Position numbers and translations under genes: made by a program. The notes under the pieces were generated by a model that had not been told where the DNA came from, searched no databases, and was given only the letters and a program-made list of their open reading frames with translations. From the NCBI GenBank assembly GCA_951230915.1, contig OX579633.1, positions 6,484,145-6,548,144 of the forward strand: a stretch of 64,000 bases of DNA. The letters run 5' to 3'. The stretch is from Antitrichia curtipendula. Lineage: Eukaryota; Streptophyta; Bryopsida; Hypnales; Leucodontaceae. Shown here one piece after another: positions 1-11,399 of this stretch (positions within the stretch are counted from its first letter, which is position 1; the number at the start of each line of letters is the position of its first letter).

Positions 1-1433
1 GAAATTCAAATACAATTTCTTGTGCATTCAAAGAAGTCCATTGCCACCTTCTTCAAAGCTTCTATTTTTATAAAAAAATGACTCCAAAGAGAATATACAC
101 TATAAATATGTAATCCACAACATTAAAAGATTAAAGCTTTTTGTACTGGAAAATGGATTTTTGAAACATATTGTAGAATTAAAGTAGTTTGCTCTAAAAG
201 TGACTGTGCACTAAATTGATCATGACACAGAGGTACATTTTGTTTTCTTCAATGCACCAACAATGTACTTTTTAGGAGGTGGTGACTTTTAATAACCGCT
301 GCGTTTCAACTTCAAAAATACGTAACTAATTCCACGAAGGTTCAAAAAATATGAAACGATTTGGGTTAGATGCCAATTCCATTTTTCTTTATATGAAAAT
401 TTACTGAAAATTGTTTCAAGATTTTAGCTTCTTCAAAAAAGCAATCCGCTCTTAAATGCTCGCTTTACCAACAAACTCCCTTGTAGTCTTGAGAGAATCC
501 AATATTTTTGAACCCTCCAAGGATGGATTTAAAAGAATAAGTGCCGAAAATTCATATCCAATTCGAAATTAGCTCAAAAAAATCAAAATATTCTCCATGG
601 GCGTATGTAATACATTGGACTATCATGGAGTAAAATAATTTGCTATGTCCTATAATTAGAAAATCAAGAGACCATAGTCATAGGCCCAAAATTAACATAA
701 TGAATACCAATAATGAATACTATTAATAAAGGATATGCCGGCGTGTACGATACAGGTCGTAGTGCCCAGTAAGCAGGAGCTTCATTGTAATTGGATGAAT
801 TTTAGGATCAATATGAGATCGCTGGTAGCCTTAAAATCATGCACACCTGTGGTACTATTTGTGGATAATCACATCCAAATCACAACATTTTCAAGGAGGC
901 ATTTTAACCCACAAATGCCATCGAGGATGTTTACTGGCTGATGAGTGACAAAGAGTCTCTCCCTGTAGGACAAAAGTGCAACTATTCATCCTCCCAATTT
1001 TGTACTAATAGGGAAGATCATCTACATTAGTTTGTCTTCCAATGAGTGCTTTTGCCGATTATTTTAATCCAACAATTCACACGGTGACAAAATAGATGAT
1101 TTCCACGATTATGAGCGTGTTGTTTAAGGATTAAACCAAAATCCACGCATGCCAATCCTTGTCATCAGTAAGTTACTGCTAGTGCAGTTCTTCAATTCAC
1201 CATTCTCAAACATGCCAGCGTGATGAAATTGATGTAAATGTTTTTGTTGTTGTATAATTTGAAATCTTTTGTGGCTGCTGAACCATTAGGGGTAGTCATA
1301 TCTTCTTCTAAATCTTTACGGAATGGGGACAATGGCACTCTCTTGTTGGTTCAATGGTTTGCAGAGGTCCCATTCTCTCAAAAATGGCGGTGATGAAGAT
1401 TTCGTGTGAGAATGATTCATCTTGAAGTTGTGT
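1..1433. other. Gene-free AT-rich stretch
   Basis: I see no convincing coding region here; only short open frames without domain character. Positions about 290-430 resemble 49482-49620 (same phrase order around 'aactaattccac' and 'aaaaaatatgaaa'), so at least this part is a dispersed repeat. Confidence 0.5.
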
Positions 1434-1443
1434 TGCATTCACC

Positions 1444-1668
1444 AACCAGAGAGAATTGACCCCCTCATTGCCTCAACCAAGGATGATTTCAAAAAATTGC
1501 CCCCTATTTTATGCTGCGTTTATTGGTAATTCTACAATTCTCCTACCTTATTTGGGGCCTCTGATTGCAAATATGAATTCAGAATTTCAAAATATTATCG
1601 TACATTGCAAATAAGAAAATCCATTGTTTACCCCTGTGGGGCAATGAGGGGGTCAATTCACCCTGGCA
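1444..1668. mobile_element. Small inverted-repeat element (MULE-like MITE), copy A
   Basis: A 225-bp non-coding element. The ends are inverted copies containing GAATTGACCCCCTCATTG on the left and its complement on the right. The flanks carry a near-perfect direct repeat, TGCATTCACC (1434-1443) and TGCGTTCACC (1669-1678), read as a target-site duplication of about 9-10 bp. That length fits Mutator-like elements. The interior ('gccccctatttt', 'cctctgattgcaaat') is shared with the copies at 3938, 5734 and 5857. No transposase is encoded, so it would be non-autonomous. The superfamily assignment rests only on TSD length. Confidence 0.65.
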
Positions 1669-1730
1669 TGCGTTCACCCCAATCGCCATGAAGTACCCTA
1701 TCGCAACAATAATATCATCCAATATTAACC
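1630..1730. repeat. 101-bp direct repeat, first copy
   Basis: Positions 1630-1730 and 2387-2487 are almost identical over 101 bp with a constant offset of 757. The repeat spans the right end of the small inverted-repeat element plus about 60 bp of its flank, so it is a segmental duplication and not a fresh transposition. Confidence 0.8.
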
Positions 1731-2316
1731 CCTAAAACCCCGAGGGTGTTTTCTGCCAAAAACCACTCAAAACTACCACTTCTGCTGTATTCACTTAAGG
1801 AAACCAATTTTTTTGTTTTTTGGAAATGTAACCGTAGGATCTTGTACTTAACTTGTCTGAGATCATGCAGTAAAAATTTCATCAAATTTCACCGTACGGA
1901 TTGAAAGATATTAGCATTCAAAGTTGAACAAAAAGTTTTTTTTCAAGAAGATGCTTAAATTGCCCAAAAAACTAAGATTATCCATAACTTTCTCATCCCT
2001 AGTCCAAATAGAATGAATCAAAGCTTCACGTATAGATAAAAACATAATCTTTCATATTGTGTTGTAACTTTTCCACTGATGAACTCTCTAACTAGTTTGG
2101 AATAAAAGTTCACTTATCTTTGATTGATATATATTAGCGTCTTCTTTTATCTTAGGTTTCTTGTTGTTTTTGTGTTTTTTCTTGTGGTTGGTTTAGTTTT
2201 TGTCTGTCGCCTTCTTATTCCTGACTAGCTTCTTCTTCTCTTGGGTTCCTTCTCTTTGTGTCTTAGCACCACAATAGAACCCAAAGTTCTAAGCTGTCAA
2301 CCCTAGAGCTTCAGCT

Positions 2317-2353
2317 TGAACCCTAAAACCCTAAAAAAACCCTAAACTCTAAA
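2317..2353. repeat. Interstitial telomere-like repeat
   Basis: Several CCCTAAA-type units in a row, with variable A runs, match the plant telomere repeat. The tract is short and imperfect. It could be an interstitial telomeric tract or a telo-box cluster of a promoter or 5' UTR; no gene start is evident just downstream. Confidence 0.45.
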
Positions 2354-2386
2354 CTCCTGCTATAGCTAGCCTTTTCTTTACCCTTA

Positions 2387-2487
2387 ACCCCTGTGGGGCA
2401 ATGAGGGGGTCAATTCACCCTGGCCTGCGTTCACCCCAATCGCCATGAAGTACCCTATCGCAACAGTAATATCATCCAATATTAACC
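2387..2487. repeat. 101-bp direct repeat, second copy
   Basis: Second copy of 1630-1730. It carries only the right end of the inverted-repeat element, without a left end nearby, which marks it as a duplicated fragment. Confidence 0.8.
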
Positions 2488-3637
2488 ACAATCACCGCAA
2501 CAGGCGCAACTGAACCTCTTCTCGCAGCGTCGGATACGCTCAGCTTCGACGCTCGAATCCTCACCCAAATCCTCGCGCAGCAATCGACGCTCAACATCGA
2601 CGCAAAAAATCGTGTGGGCGCTCAGAAATTACTGCAGTGATCCTCCTCCCTCCTCCGCAGCTGAACACTTCTCTTCAGTTTTTATTCCCATTCCTGCAAC
2701 CATTCTTCAGGCACCTTCTTCATGCAGAACGGCTCCCTATTGACTCCTATTTTTACTCTTGAACTTCTCATTCTTCATAGAAATTTCGTTAACACAGAAG
2801 GACCTGGTGTGATTACCCCTACTGAAAGTGAAATTGGGAAAACAATAGCCGGATACACTACTGTAGAGCGCACTTGCGAGGAACAGTGATGCTGCTCTCT
2901 ATTCTTGATCGCCTCGCATACCACGCATATTGTTTTGTATGTCCCATGCCATGCCACGTACGTAAGTACTACCGACTGTTTTATTTCCACGTAGTTCTTG
3001 ACGCAGATTGTCACTACTCAGAACCGTAGTTGCCGGCAGTAATTTCTCCAACAGTCTCGAAAGCACGTCTTCCCCCTAAAAACTGCGCGCAATCATACAG
3101 CATCGCCACTATCGCCACCATCGCCGGGCCACTACTGTAGTTGCAGTCCAATTGACCACGGCACCAATAAGTGGCACCCACCTGCTAAAACTGAATTGGC
3201 CATCGTTATTCTAATGCCAACGGGGAATGCCTCGGTGGTGCTCCCTGAAGTCAGTGACTGAGGTCTGTTCCTCGAAATAAGTCTGTAAAGGAGACAGAGA
3301 GAATTTTTCGATAGGGAGAGTACTGGCTTGTTCCGGGTAGCTAGAAGGTTGATATTTTGTTACTGGTGGTGATGTTCTCAGTGCATAATATAAATTAAAC
3401 AACGCGGCTAACAGTGATAGTCCGGAAAACATTTTTAAGGGTGGTTCCCAGATCCGAAAAAGCAATCTCAAGCACTTGGAGACTGGGCCGGTTTTCGGAG
3501 CGGTATCTTCGGAGCGAAGCTACATAGGCATCAGCAGACATTTTTCAGACTTCACAAACTAATCCAGACGCAGATCTACGTGTCGAGTACTCCAATTCGG
3601 GCTGTTCCTCAGTATTGAAATTCTTGGATGATACGTG
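2488..3637. other. No recognisable gene
   Basis: More GC-rich than the preceding 2 kb. It contains only short frames with no recognisable domain. It could be decayed gene sequence, since a neprosin fragment begins at its right edge. Confidence 0.4.
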
Positions 3638-3795
3638 TAATCAGGTGCAGTGGGGAGGGGAAGTGGCGTTTGGAAGGAGCCGGGGGTGGTGGCGCATTCC
3701 ACGACGGCGATGGGTCGGGGTCGTTTTCGATTGAGAATTGGCAAAGGCGGCGTACTTGAGGAACATCACTTACTTCAATGCTGGCTTGGTTGCGA
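3638..3795 (+). pseudogene. Neprosin-domain gene fragment (pseudogene)
   Basis: The DNA is clearly similar to 9390-9550 in exon 2 of the intact neprosin gene downstream. Both contain TCAGGTGCAGTGGGGAGGGG, then matching stretches around 'cactccacgacggcgatgg', 'ggaacat' and 'acttacttc'. It covers the part encoding the QWGGE motif with the second catalytic glutamate. Small deletions break the frame just after that motif and no upstream or downstream neprosin sequence is clear. It is a decayed partial duplicate and should not make a working protein. Confidence 0.75.
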
Positions 3796-3937
3796 CTCAC
3801 TACATAGACCTCAAAAACAAATCCTTAGCGGGGCCTCTATGTCACAAATTGAGGGAAACTTTTCTTGAGCATGGGTGCGGGTGCTCTTAATTACTTCCTG
3901 ATTGAAAGCTGCCCTCGTCCCTCCATATCTCCTTTCT

Positions 3938-4151
3938 GGCCGGGGTGGATTGACCCCCTCGCTCGGCCCTGCGGGCAAACCCTGTTTTTTGCACATGATT
4001 TTTTTTTTTCAAATTTTGAGTTCATATTTGCGATCAGAGACCCCAAATTTGTCAAATGAAATCAAGAATATACCCTGGAACGGCCCCCAATTTTTTTTTT
4101 TTAACTACATGCACCCCTGGTAAGGCCGAGCGAGGGGGTCAATCCACCCCG
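3938..4151. mobile_element. Small inverted-repeat element (MULE-like MITE), copy C
   Basis: A 214-bp element with terminal inverted repeats of about 28 bp built around GATTGACCCCCTCGCTCGG. The direct repeat ATCTCCTTTCT flanks it on both sides (3927-3937 and 4152-4162), an 11-bp target-site duplication. It lies only about 140 bp from the neprosin pseudogene. It has no coding capacity. Confidence 0.75.
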
Positions 4152-4162
4152 ATCTCCTTTCT

Positions 4163-5733
4163 CCACTCCATCAGGCAGATCTCTCATTATACTAAACTCA
4201 TTCATGTACGCGTTTTACTAAATTCCGAAGTTTGAATTGTGGTACTCCCCCACAATTTCTGCGATCCCCCAAGACCTTTCTAATCTTAACAGTTCCAAAA
4301 TTTAAAACATTAAAAAAATGAAAAATGAAAATTCCCGCAAGACTTGGTAAGCGACGTTCATCAGTTAAATACTTAAATTCCCGATATTCCGTTCATGTGT
4401 GGCGGATCGAAACCGCAACATGTAAATATAGTGATTTCACGTGCCACTAGCGACAGACTTGCAAATGTTGCGTAGACTTTTGTGCCGCTTCACTATCGGA
4501 AATTGAAAGAAATTGAATGAATTCGATCGATCCATATAAATCCTAAACTGAATAAATCCTGAAGGATCGGGGAACTTGATAGATTTTAGATGAAATTGAC
4601 CCATCAGGATTGATAACATCAGATTGGTGGAAGCGATGACCTGATGTTTCAATACATGCCACTGGCAACAGACTTGTGAAGTGTGTAAAGACTTCTGGGA
4701 GGCATCGTTACCGGAAACTTGATAGAAATTGGATGGAATTCCGGGAAATTAACAGAAATTGGATGACATCTATCGATCAGGATCGATAATATCTGAAGCG
4801 TATCTGATAAACAGTAGGGTCTTTTACACGACTTTTATGATCGAGCCAGTATCTGGGGAATACACACAGAGGTATCAATCCGGAGCATCAGCTTGAGCTT
4901 GAGTTGAATGAGACTTGGTGAAGTCCTACATTTACGAACTTATCCCATCCATTGAGGAATGGATTCCACCCAGACTTTTTTTTTTTTTTTTTTTTGACAC
5001 AAGTTTCTACCCAGACTTTCAGTCCCACGACAAGCACCGTCCCTACTGAATTATTACTATAATAATTACTATAATAATGACGTGATATATAATTATATTA
5101 TTAAAATGTCAAGAACTTCGCAATAGGCAGTTTTCTGAGAGGCTGCCTGGAACCGTCAGATCTGTATCAGTCCTGGTTTTTAGGGTTTAGAGGTCTTTAC
5201 ACTTGGATGTCACGGTTTTGTAGCATTGGATGCCCTACCATATGTGTTTGCTTGGCCCATGCACTACTGTACTCACGGTGTACGTTTTTCCACACAAGGA
5301 ATCCATATGATTCGGTGGTGGACTTGTGGGCACCTTGTCAACTTGCGGACACCTGGAAGCACCGTGAGTGACTCTGCGGTTGAGAACTTATTAACTCTGT
5401 ATTGTCTGCAATGACAAGGCGGTGTAAAAATGTCCAATGGATAGCAGAGAATCTTTTCATTTAAGACACAGGATCTAGAAATTTTGTGTGAAAGGGAAGG
5501 TCTTGCACAATAGTTTGACCTCCAATGAGTGCTTTTGGTGTTTTTTTAAGCAAATGATTTACATGGTAGCAAATACCGGTGGGATGATTTCCACGCTGAC
5601 CAGCCCAGCGTTCGAAAGTCAAAATGCGTGAGTCGGGGGATCGATGTTGGGCATTCCACTTAACAAAATTTTTGTTACGTTGCAGGATGTTCACGACATT
5701 GGCATTTTCAGATCAAGGCAGGCACCTTGAAAC
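4163..5733. other. No recognisable gene
   Basis: AT-rich sequence with a poly-T run near 4980 and short, unsupported open frames. The segments near 4437-4640 and 4650-4800 look weakly similar to each other ('gccact', 'acagacttg', 'gaaattggatg'), suggesting an old local duplication. Confidence 0.4.
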
Positions 5734-6190
5734 GGCCGGGGTGAACTGGCCCCCTCGCTCGTCCTGCCAAAGTCAATCCAGGGGTGCGCGTTAAAATAAG
5801 CCCCCTATTTTGTGCCGTGTAAAATCTATTTTGAACAGCCTCCCCAGCTCATTTGGATCGGGGTGGATTGACCCCCTCGCTCGGCCTTACCAGGGGTGCA
5901 TGTAAAAAAAAGCCCCCTATGTTGCGCTGTTCCAGGGTATATTCTTGACTTCATTTTATCAAATTTGGGGTCTCTCATCACAAATATGAGTTCAAAATCT
6001 GAAAAAAAATAAATGTGCAAAAAACAGGGTTTGCCCGCAGGGCTGAGCGAGGGGTCAGTTCTCCCTGGCCCTAATTTAGGACCTCTGATTGCAAATAAGA
6101 ATTCAGAATTTACAAAAAATTCATGCATGGAAAATTAAAAAATTCAGGGTTTTCCCAGGAGGACGAGCGAGGGGGTCAGTTAAACCCGGC
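5734..6190. mobile_element. Small inverted-repeat element, copy D, interrupted by copy E
   Basis: The outer element begins GGCCGGGGTGAACTGGCCCC and ends with the inverted equivalent. It is flanked by CCTTGAAAC (5725-5733) and CCATGAAAC (6191-6199), a 9-bp target-site duplication with one mismatch. A second family member (5857-6070) sits inside, so the family inserted into itself. Removing the insert leaves about 240 bp, close to copies A and C. Confidence 0.7.
5857..6070. mobile_element. Small inverted-repeat element, copy E (nested)
   Basis: About 214 bp with ends matching copy C (GATTGACCCCCTCGCTCGG on the left). It is inserted inside copy D. The flanks CTCATTTGG (5848-5856) and CTAATTTAG (6071-6079) are a 9-bp duplication with two mismatches. 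The interior matches copy C in inverted orientation. Confidence 0.7.
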
Positions 6191-6199
6191 CCATGAAAC

Positions 6200-7094
6200 C
6201 GTAATCGATTCCGATCCTCCTTTTCAGTACTCTTGTTTTTACAATTTTACCCTCTCCTTTACAGGACAAGGATACAGAAAGTCAGATCCGTTACATTGGC
6301 CCATAATTGTGACCTAACTCTTCTCAGAGCTCTGAAAACTAGGATTATATGTGGCTATGTGCATGTTGCATGATTTGCAAAGTGATCAATTCTCTAAAGC
6401 TTGAATCAAAGTAAATGTCATGTACCGATATATTAATCTAAGAGTTTAACATGAAAGAAATGAAAACAAATTTTCCATCTCAATTGAATTATTGAATCAT
6501 TACCTCTTCCGCCTAAGAGGCAAACTCTGATCCGTTTCATTCTTAAAACTCCCTTGCATACTCTTAGAAGTTAGAACATTTGAATGGGAAAACAAGGATT
6601 AGGAACTATAAATCTGATAGACACTCTTGCTTACCACTTGTTTGATTAGCAAACCAATAATTGTTCGAGGAGAACCACCAATTAGTCCATTGTCAGTCGG
6701 TGGAATCTGGAAAAAAAACAGTGAAAAAATCTATAAAATTCCTATTTAGCTTTCAGATTTAAAAATCGAGATAAAACCGGACTCGGTTTTTGAAAATCCG
6801 GTTCACTATGGGAATCGAAAAGAAAATTGTTGGTAAAACTCAGAAAATATCACGAGCGCTGGTGCTCCGTAGTCCGTAAAAACTCCGTACCAATTCCGGA
6901 GTACCATATAGTAACTGTTTGAGCAACCAAGTGAACCGGAAAACGAGGATCAGGGAATAGTGATTCCGAAAGACACTCTACCTCGGTCGCATGCCCAATT
7001 GCCATTACCAATTAACTGTTTGAGCACTGCATCAACAGGCAAGTGGCCTGTTGATTAATATAGCTTCGGTTGCCTCTCGACGGATCTCGATAAA
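6200..7094. other. No recognisable gene
   Basis: Non-coding as far as I can see; short frames only and no clear repeats. Confidence 0.4.
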
Positions 7095-7317
7095 TTGGTT
7101 GCACGAGATATTTCAGGAGGGGTGGGTGGGGTAAAACCTGCCCCTGTTTTTTTTGGTTTTTTTAAAGTAGAAGGGGACCTCCTAGAGTAAATTGGAGCCG
7201 CAGGCCCCAAATTTGCCAAAAAAAATTAAAAAAAAAAGCCTCCGGACCCCTAAAATGAGAAAGCCAGAAATTTGAGAAGGCAAAGGGCCCACCTCCTGAA
7301 TTATCTCGTGCAACCAA
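7095..7317. mobile_element. MITE-like inverted-repeat element
   Basis: About 223 bp with terminal inverted repeats of roughly 30 bp. The left end reads TTGGTTGCACGAGATA..TTCAGGAGG and the right end is its near-exact complement. The interior has poly-T and poly-A runs and no coding capacity. A target-site duplication is not obvious. The TTGCACGA core is also present in the terminal repeats of the element at 16776-17506. Confidence 0.65.
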
Positions 7318-7696
7318 AATATTGAGATCCCCTCTCGACGACGTCACCCCCAATTGTCGATCCGAGTGGCCGACTCCTGCCGAGTGCCGACTGAATTAAA
7401 CACACTACAGTGCTGGTGAACGTTGTCAACCCTCCTGTGAAGCACCCTCCAAAACACTTCTCTTACCGAAACAGCGTACAATGACCAGTAGAGAAAATTT
7501 GAAGTCTGCACTGTACAGGTCCGTTTGACTCTGGTCCAGAGTCAACCGGCCCTGTAGAGGCCCCAAATTTTCTGTAATTATGCAACTTGTTCAGCAGTGA
7601 ATGGTCGAAAATCCATTTCCGCGTGCTCGGTGGCGACCTGGGCAGTTACGGAGTTCTTTCTTCAGAAGGAAGATATGTACTTGGTCTAGTTAAAGC

Positions 7697-7703
7697 TATA
7701 AAA
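7697..7703 (+). promoter_or_regulatory. Probable TATA box of the neprosin gene
   Basis: TATAAAA in a C/G-flanked context, 254 bp upstream of the proposed start codon. Plant transcription would start about 30 bp downstream, leaving a 5' leader of roughly 230 bp. This is the best TATA match between the upstream MITE and the gene. Confidence 0.5.
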
Positions 7704-7956
7704 GCACCAGCTCACCGAGGTGCAGATTTCATAAACTGACCAGGTCGCAAATCTATCTGTTCCAACAATTTGAGTATTGCGGAATAGACTGTCTAGCAGC
7801 GTTGCGCTCGTTCGGGAGGCATCCATCATTATGACTCAGTTGTAAGCTTGATTGCATACTCTTGTTAGTACTAATTAACGGGTTAGTACGAACTTCACTT
7901 CTCAATTCAGAATCTCGATCGACAGTCCATTGTCAGTGATCGACAGTCTAAGTGCG

Positions 7957-9700
7957 ATGGCTTCTCAACCAGGGGGGGAACGGGGGTGCGAAACTGTTGC
8001 GGCGTCTAAACTTTGGTTTGCACTGGTCTTGGTGTTGTCGCTGGGTTCAACCCAAGCAAGCAGGCGGTTGCAGGAGCAACAAGGTGCCAAAGGGGTACGC
8101 TTGCAAGCGCACTTTGATCCCGGCTGCAACGAGGCCCGGCATGCGCCACCAGTGAAGTCGTTCCTGGTGTCTGATGGAACTTGGGTCGATTGCATCCCAA
8201 TTGAAGGCCAAATTGCGGCTCACCATCCGTCTCTCAAAGACCACGTCATTCGAATGGCGCCGTCTCGGGGACCTCGCAGACCTTCGGAGAGTCATCCTCA
8301 GGCCTTTGCACGGGAGCACGGGGGATGCCCTGAAGGCACCATTCCGGTGCTCAGAGACGACCCCAGCGGCAAATTCATGAAAAAGGTGGCCCCGCCCAAG
8401 TTGTGGAGGGCGCCTGCTCCCGTCGGCGTCCAGAATCTGGACCCGGATGCGGACACGGCAACGCATGAGTATGCAATTACAAGTACGTACGGCATGCTTC
8501 CGTTCAAGTATTGCAAGAGATTGAGAATTAAGTTAGGTTTCATTGACCATACAACACAATAAATACATTTCAGGCTCCATTGACCATGCAGGTGAACTTA
8601 ATTTGATTTGTGTGAAAACGTTTAATCTATTGACATTCAATTTCATTTTTAGAATTTTAGCTTCACACCAAATAAAAGTGCAAGATTTTAGGTCGCGCAA
8701 GTTTCAAGTTTCTAGATTGTTAGACTGTTGTACGTAAGGGAATCGCTCAAAGTACTTTACCAGTGTGGTGCATGGAACCCCTCCGTGTATATTTGGTGAA
8801 TGAAGACTACATTTCCAGGCCTGGAACTGGCTACAGTTCAGCACATAATTGTCCCAAGTTTGGAATTTTAAACTGAAAATTGTTGCGAACTTTTTTGCAG
8901 GTATCCCGCCAGTCGCGTCCTCCTACTCTGGAACGAAATCGATCTTCAGCGTGAATGGTCCCTCCCTGGGCTCCGAGAGCGAGATGAGCCTTTCTCAGTT
9001 CTGGATCGTGGATGGTTCCTATGACGACAACAGCCTGAGCACCATCGAAGTCGGCTGGCAAACGCAGCCCGTCCTCCACCCCAACGACGACCCCGACGCT
9101 CCGCACCTCTTCATCTTCTGGACAAACGACGCCTACGCCGGCGCCAATGGTGGCTCCTGCTACAACCTCGCCTGCCCGGGGTTCGTCCAACAGAGCAACT
9201 CCTGGGTGATTGGGGGCGCTATGCCGCATTACACCACCCTCGCCCAGAACCCCGCTTCCGAGTCCGAAGTCACCATCGAAGTCCTCTACAACCCCAGTGA
9301 CGGAAACTGGTGGTTGTACTTGGATGACGAGGCGATCGGGTACTGGCCGTCGTCGATCTATGTGAACGGGTACTTGCAAGGGACGAGCAATCAGGTGCAG
9401 TGGGGAGGGGAAGTCGCGTTTACGGTGCAGGCGGGGGTGACGGCGCACTCCACGACGGCGATGGGGTCGGGGGCGTTTCCGTCTGCAGACTGGCCAAAGG
9501 CCGCCTACCACAGGAACATTACTTACTTCGATGCCAGTGGGACGGGCTGGATTCCAGATTCGACAGCCTTGCAAACCGCCAGGCAGTTTAATAATCCGCT
9601 TTGTTATGATATCCAAGTGCAGCTCGGCAGTTATGTCAACTGGGGGACGTACTTCTTCTTTGGTGGCCCTGGAGGAGCGAACCCTGACTGTCACTACTAG
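7957..9700 (+). CDS. Neprosin-family secreted glutamic peptidase
   Basis: Two exons, 7957-8482 and 8901-9700 (donor GTACGT, acceptor TTTTTTGCAG), join in frame to give 441 residues. I chose the ATG at 7957 because it is followed by a basic then hydrophobic signal peptide (LWFALVLVLSLGSTQA, about residues 20-36). Residues about 60-110 match the neprosin activation-peptide region (DUF4409), including VKSFLVSDGTWVDCIP. The C-terminal neprosin domain (DUF239) holds both candidate catalytic glutamates: E225 in TIEVGWQ and E346 in QWGGEV, corresponding to E188 and E297 of Nepenthes neprosin. The end, GGPGGANPDCHY, is typical of the family. The product should enter the secretory pathway and may cleave after proline; its substrate in this plant is unknown. 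A decayed fragment of a paralogue lies at 3638-3795. Confidence 0.9.
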
Positions 9701-10236
9701 GATGGTGACGGCCTGTCTATCGATCTCGCGAGCTACGAAAGTACGAATCACAGAACGCAGAGTCACCAAAGGGGTGGCAGCGGAAACTTGGAAGCGAATG
9801 CCTTGGATTGGATTTCGTGTTCAAACTTGAATACTTGATTGATTGTACATGTTGCGAACTTGATAAGTTTGATTTTGTAGCTAGCATAGAAGAATTTTGT
9901 GGAGGCACCAGGTGGATTTTATAAATAAATAAAACCGTGACATGTATTGAGTTTGGACTTACTCTGTCGAAGCTGGCCAACCTCTCTAGCTCTCCATGTC
10001 GAATTGCATATTCTGTGATTACGCAATTTAATTTCGTATATCATCACGACTCAACGTGCCATCTTCAGAATATTGGCGTTCAAGAATAGTGTGAGATCGA
10101 TCTGCCTGTGTGAAAGCGCCCATGGTGTGATCCTCGTACATCGCCCCTGCGTGCACACTCTAAATATAAAATTGTGCTGAGGGATTTTAATTTTCTCACA
10201 ATTAAATACGTACTGTTGATTATTGACTATTGAGTT
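9701..10236. other. 3' flank of the neprosin gene
   Basis: Contains overlapping AATAAA polyadenylation signals at 9924-9933, about 225 bp after the stop codon. Nothing else is recognisable before the piggyBac element. Confidence 0.5.
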
Positions 10237-11399
10237 TTAACCCCAAAGCGACATGGGATTTTTTTTATTTTTTCGGTATTGCTCTGTGTGTTCGTCTCTC
10301 GAATGCTCTGTAGCCAAATCTGAAGGTTGTGGAGTAGATCTAACCGTACAAAGGAGTTCAGGATAAGTTCGGGGATACTGTGAAGATTTTTGAACCGTTG
10401 ATTCTCTTTTCAGGTACGTTTTTTTTTAATGCAAAACGGGTTCACCTGTGAGGAAATTCGGCCTGAAATGGGGTTGTTTTTGCTTTGATGGCCTCGAAGG
10501 GGAGGCAAACTTACTAATCTGCTAAGCACCCCGACAAGGAAGATTGAGGTACTGACATAAACTCACTTGTCAATTTGGAAAAATGGAGAAAGCTCAAAAA
10601 ACCTGCCGTACTCGAAGGACTTTAGGGAGGTACCTCGAACACTTCAATTTCGGGACCTACTATTCAAGAAATTCTCCAAAATCAGTGCCACTACCATTTC
10701 TGAGATCCGACCAGCTGAAATCAACGGCAACTTGTGATGCTAGCGTCCCAAAAAAAATCAGCCAAATGCATCGGTTCGATGTTCCTCGAGAGAAGCACAA
10801 ATGCAGGATTCCTCGGCGCCCTTGCAAACCCGGTAAACGTTCGGGTACGGCTTACGGCGGGTGTTGACTGGACTTGCCAAGTCAGTTCCAAATGCGCGGG
10901 GAGCGTCGTCAAGATGGACGCCGTTCACTAGGTGCACATCTAAACCATCAGACGGCGACCTGTCCCAACGCCATGAACACAAAAGCGGTTGCTTCGCGGG
11001 ACTCAAACGAGTGACACCAGAATGTGTACACGAAAGGAAGAGTTATAAATTCCGATTCATTGGATGATATCCAATTACATAGGCGCCAAACATTTAAGAA
11101 AATGTGCTCATACGACGCAAACGTTCAAAACAAAAGACAATCTACATAGAGTCCAAAATTCTGCAGAAAGTTGCAGTCACCAGAGTCTAATCCTGCGCTA
11201 ACCATGCTAGGTAGGACATTGCCTCGGAGGTGAATTGTCCATCTAGGTGACCGGCAGGGCCTATTGTCGGATGAGCATCCACCATCGAAACTCGAACTCC
11301 TGAACTGCGACTGTCGATGAGTAAGGGCGCAGAGTTGGGCTACATCTTCCTCCGGTCACTCTGCAAAACCCGGCTTCACCCATTAGGCAAGCGAATTTG

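Noticed and set aside
2317..2353. True telomere end
   Set aside because: Only a few imperfect CCCTAAA units, in the middle of ordinary sequence; at most an interstitial tract or telo-box cluster.
8831..9769. 312-codon minus-strand frame across the neprosin exon
   Set aside because: It is the GC-rich antisense of the catalytic exon, has an R/P/V-rich composition without motifs, and the plus strand is clearly the coding strand.
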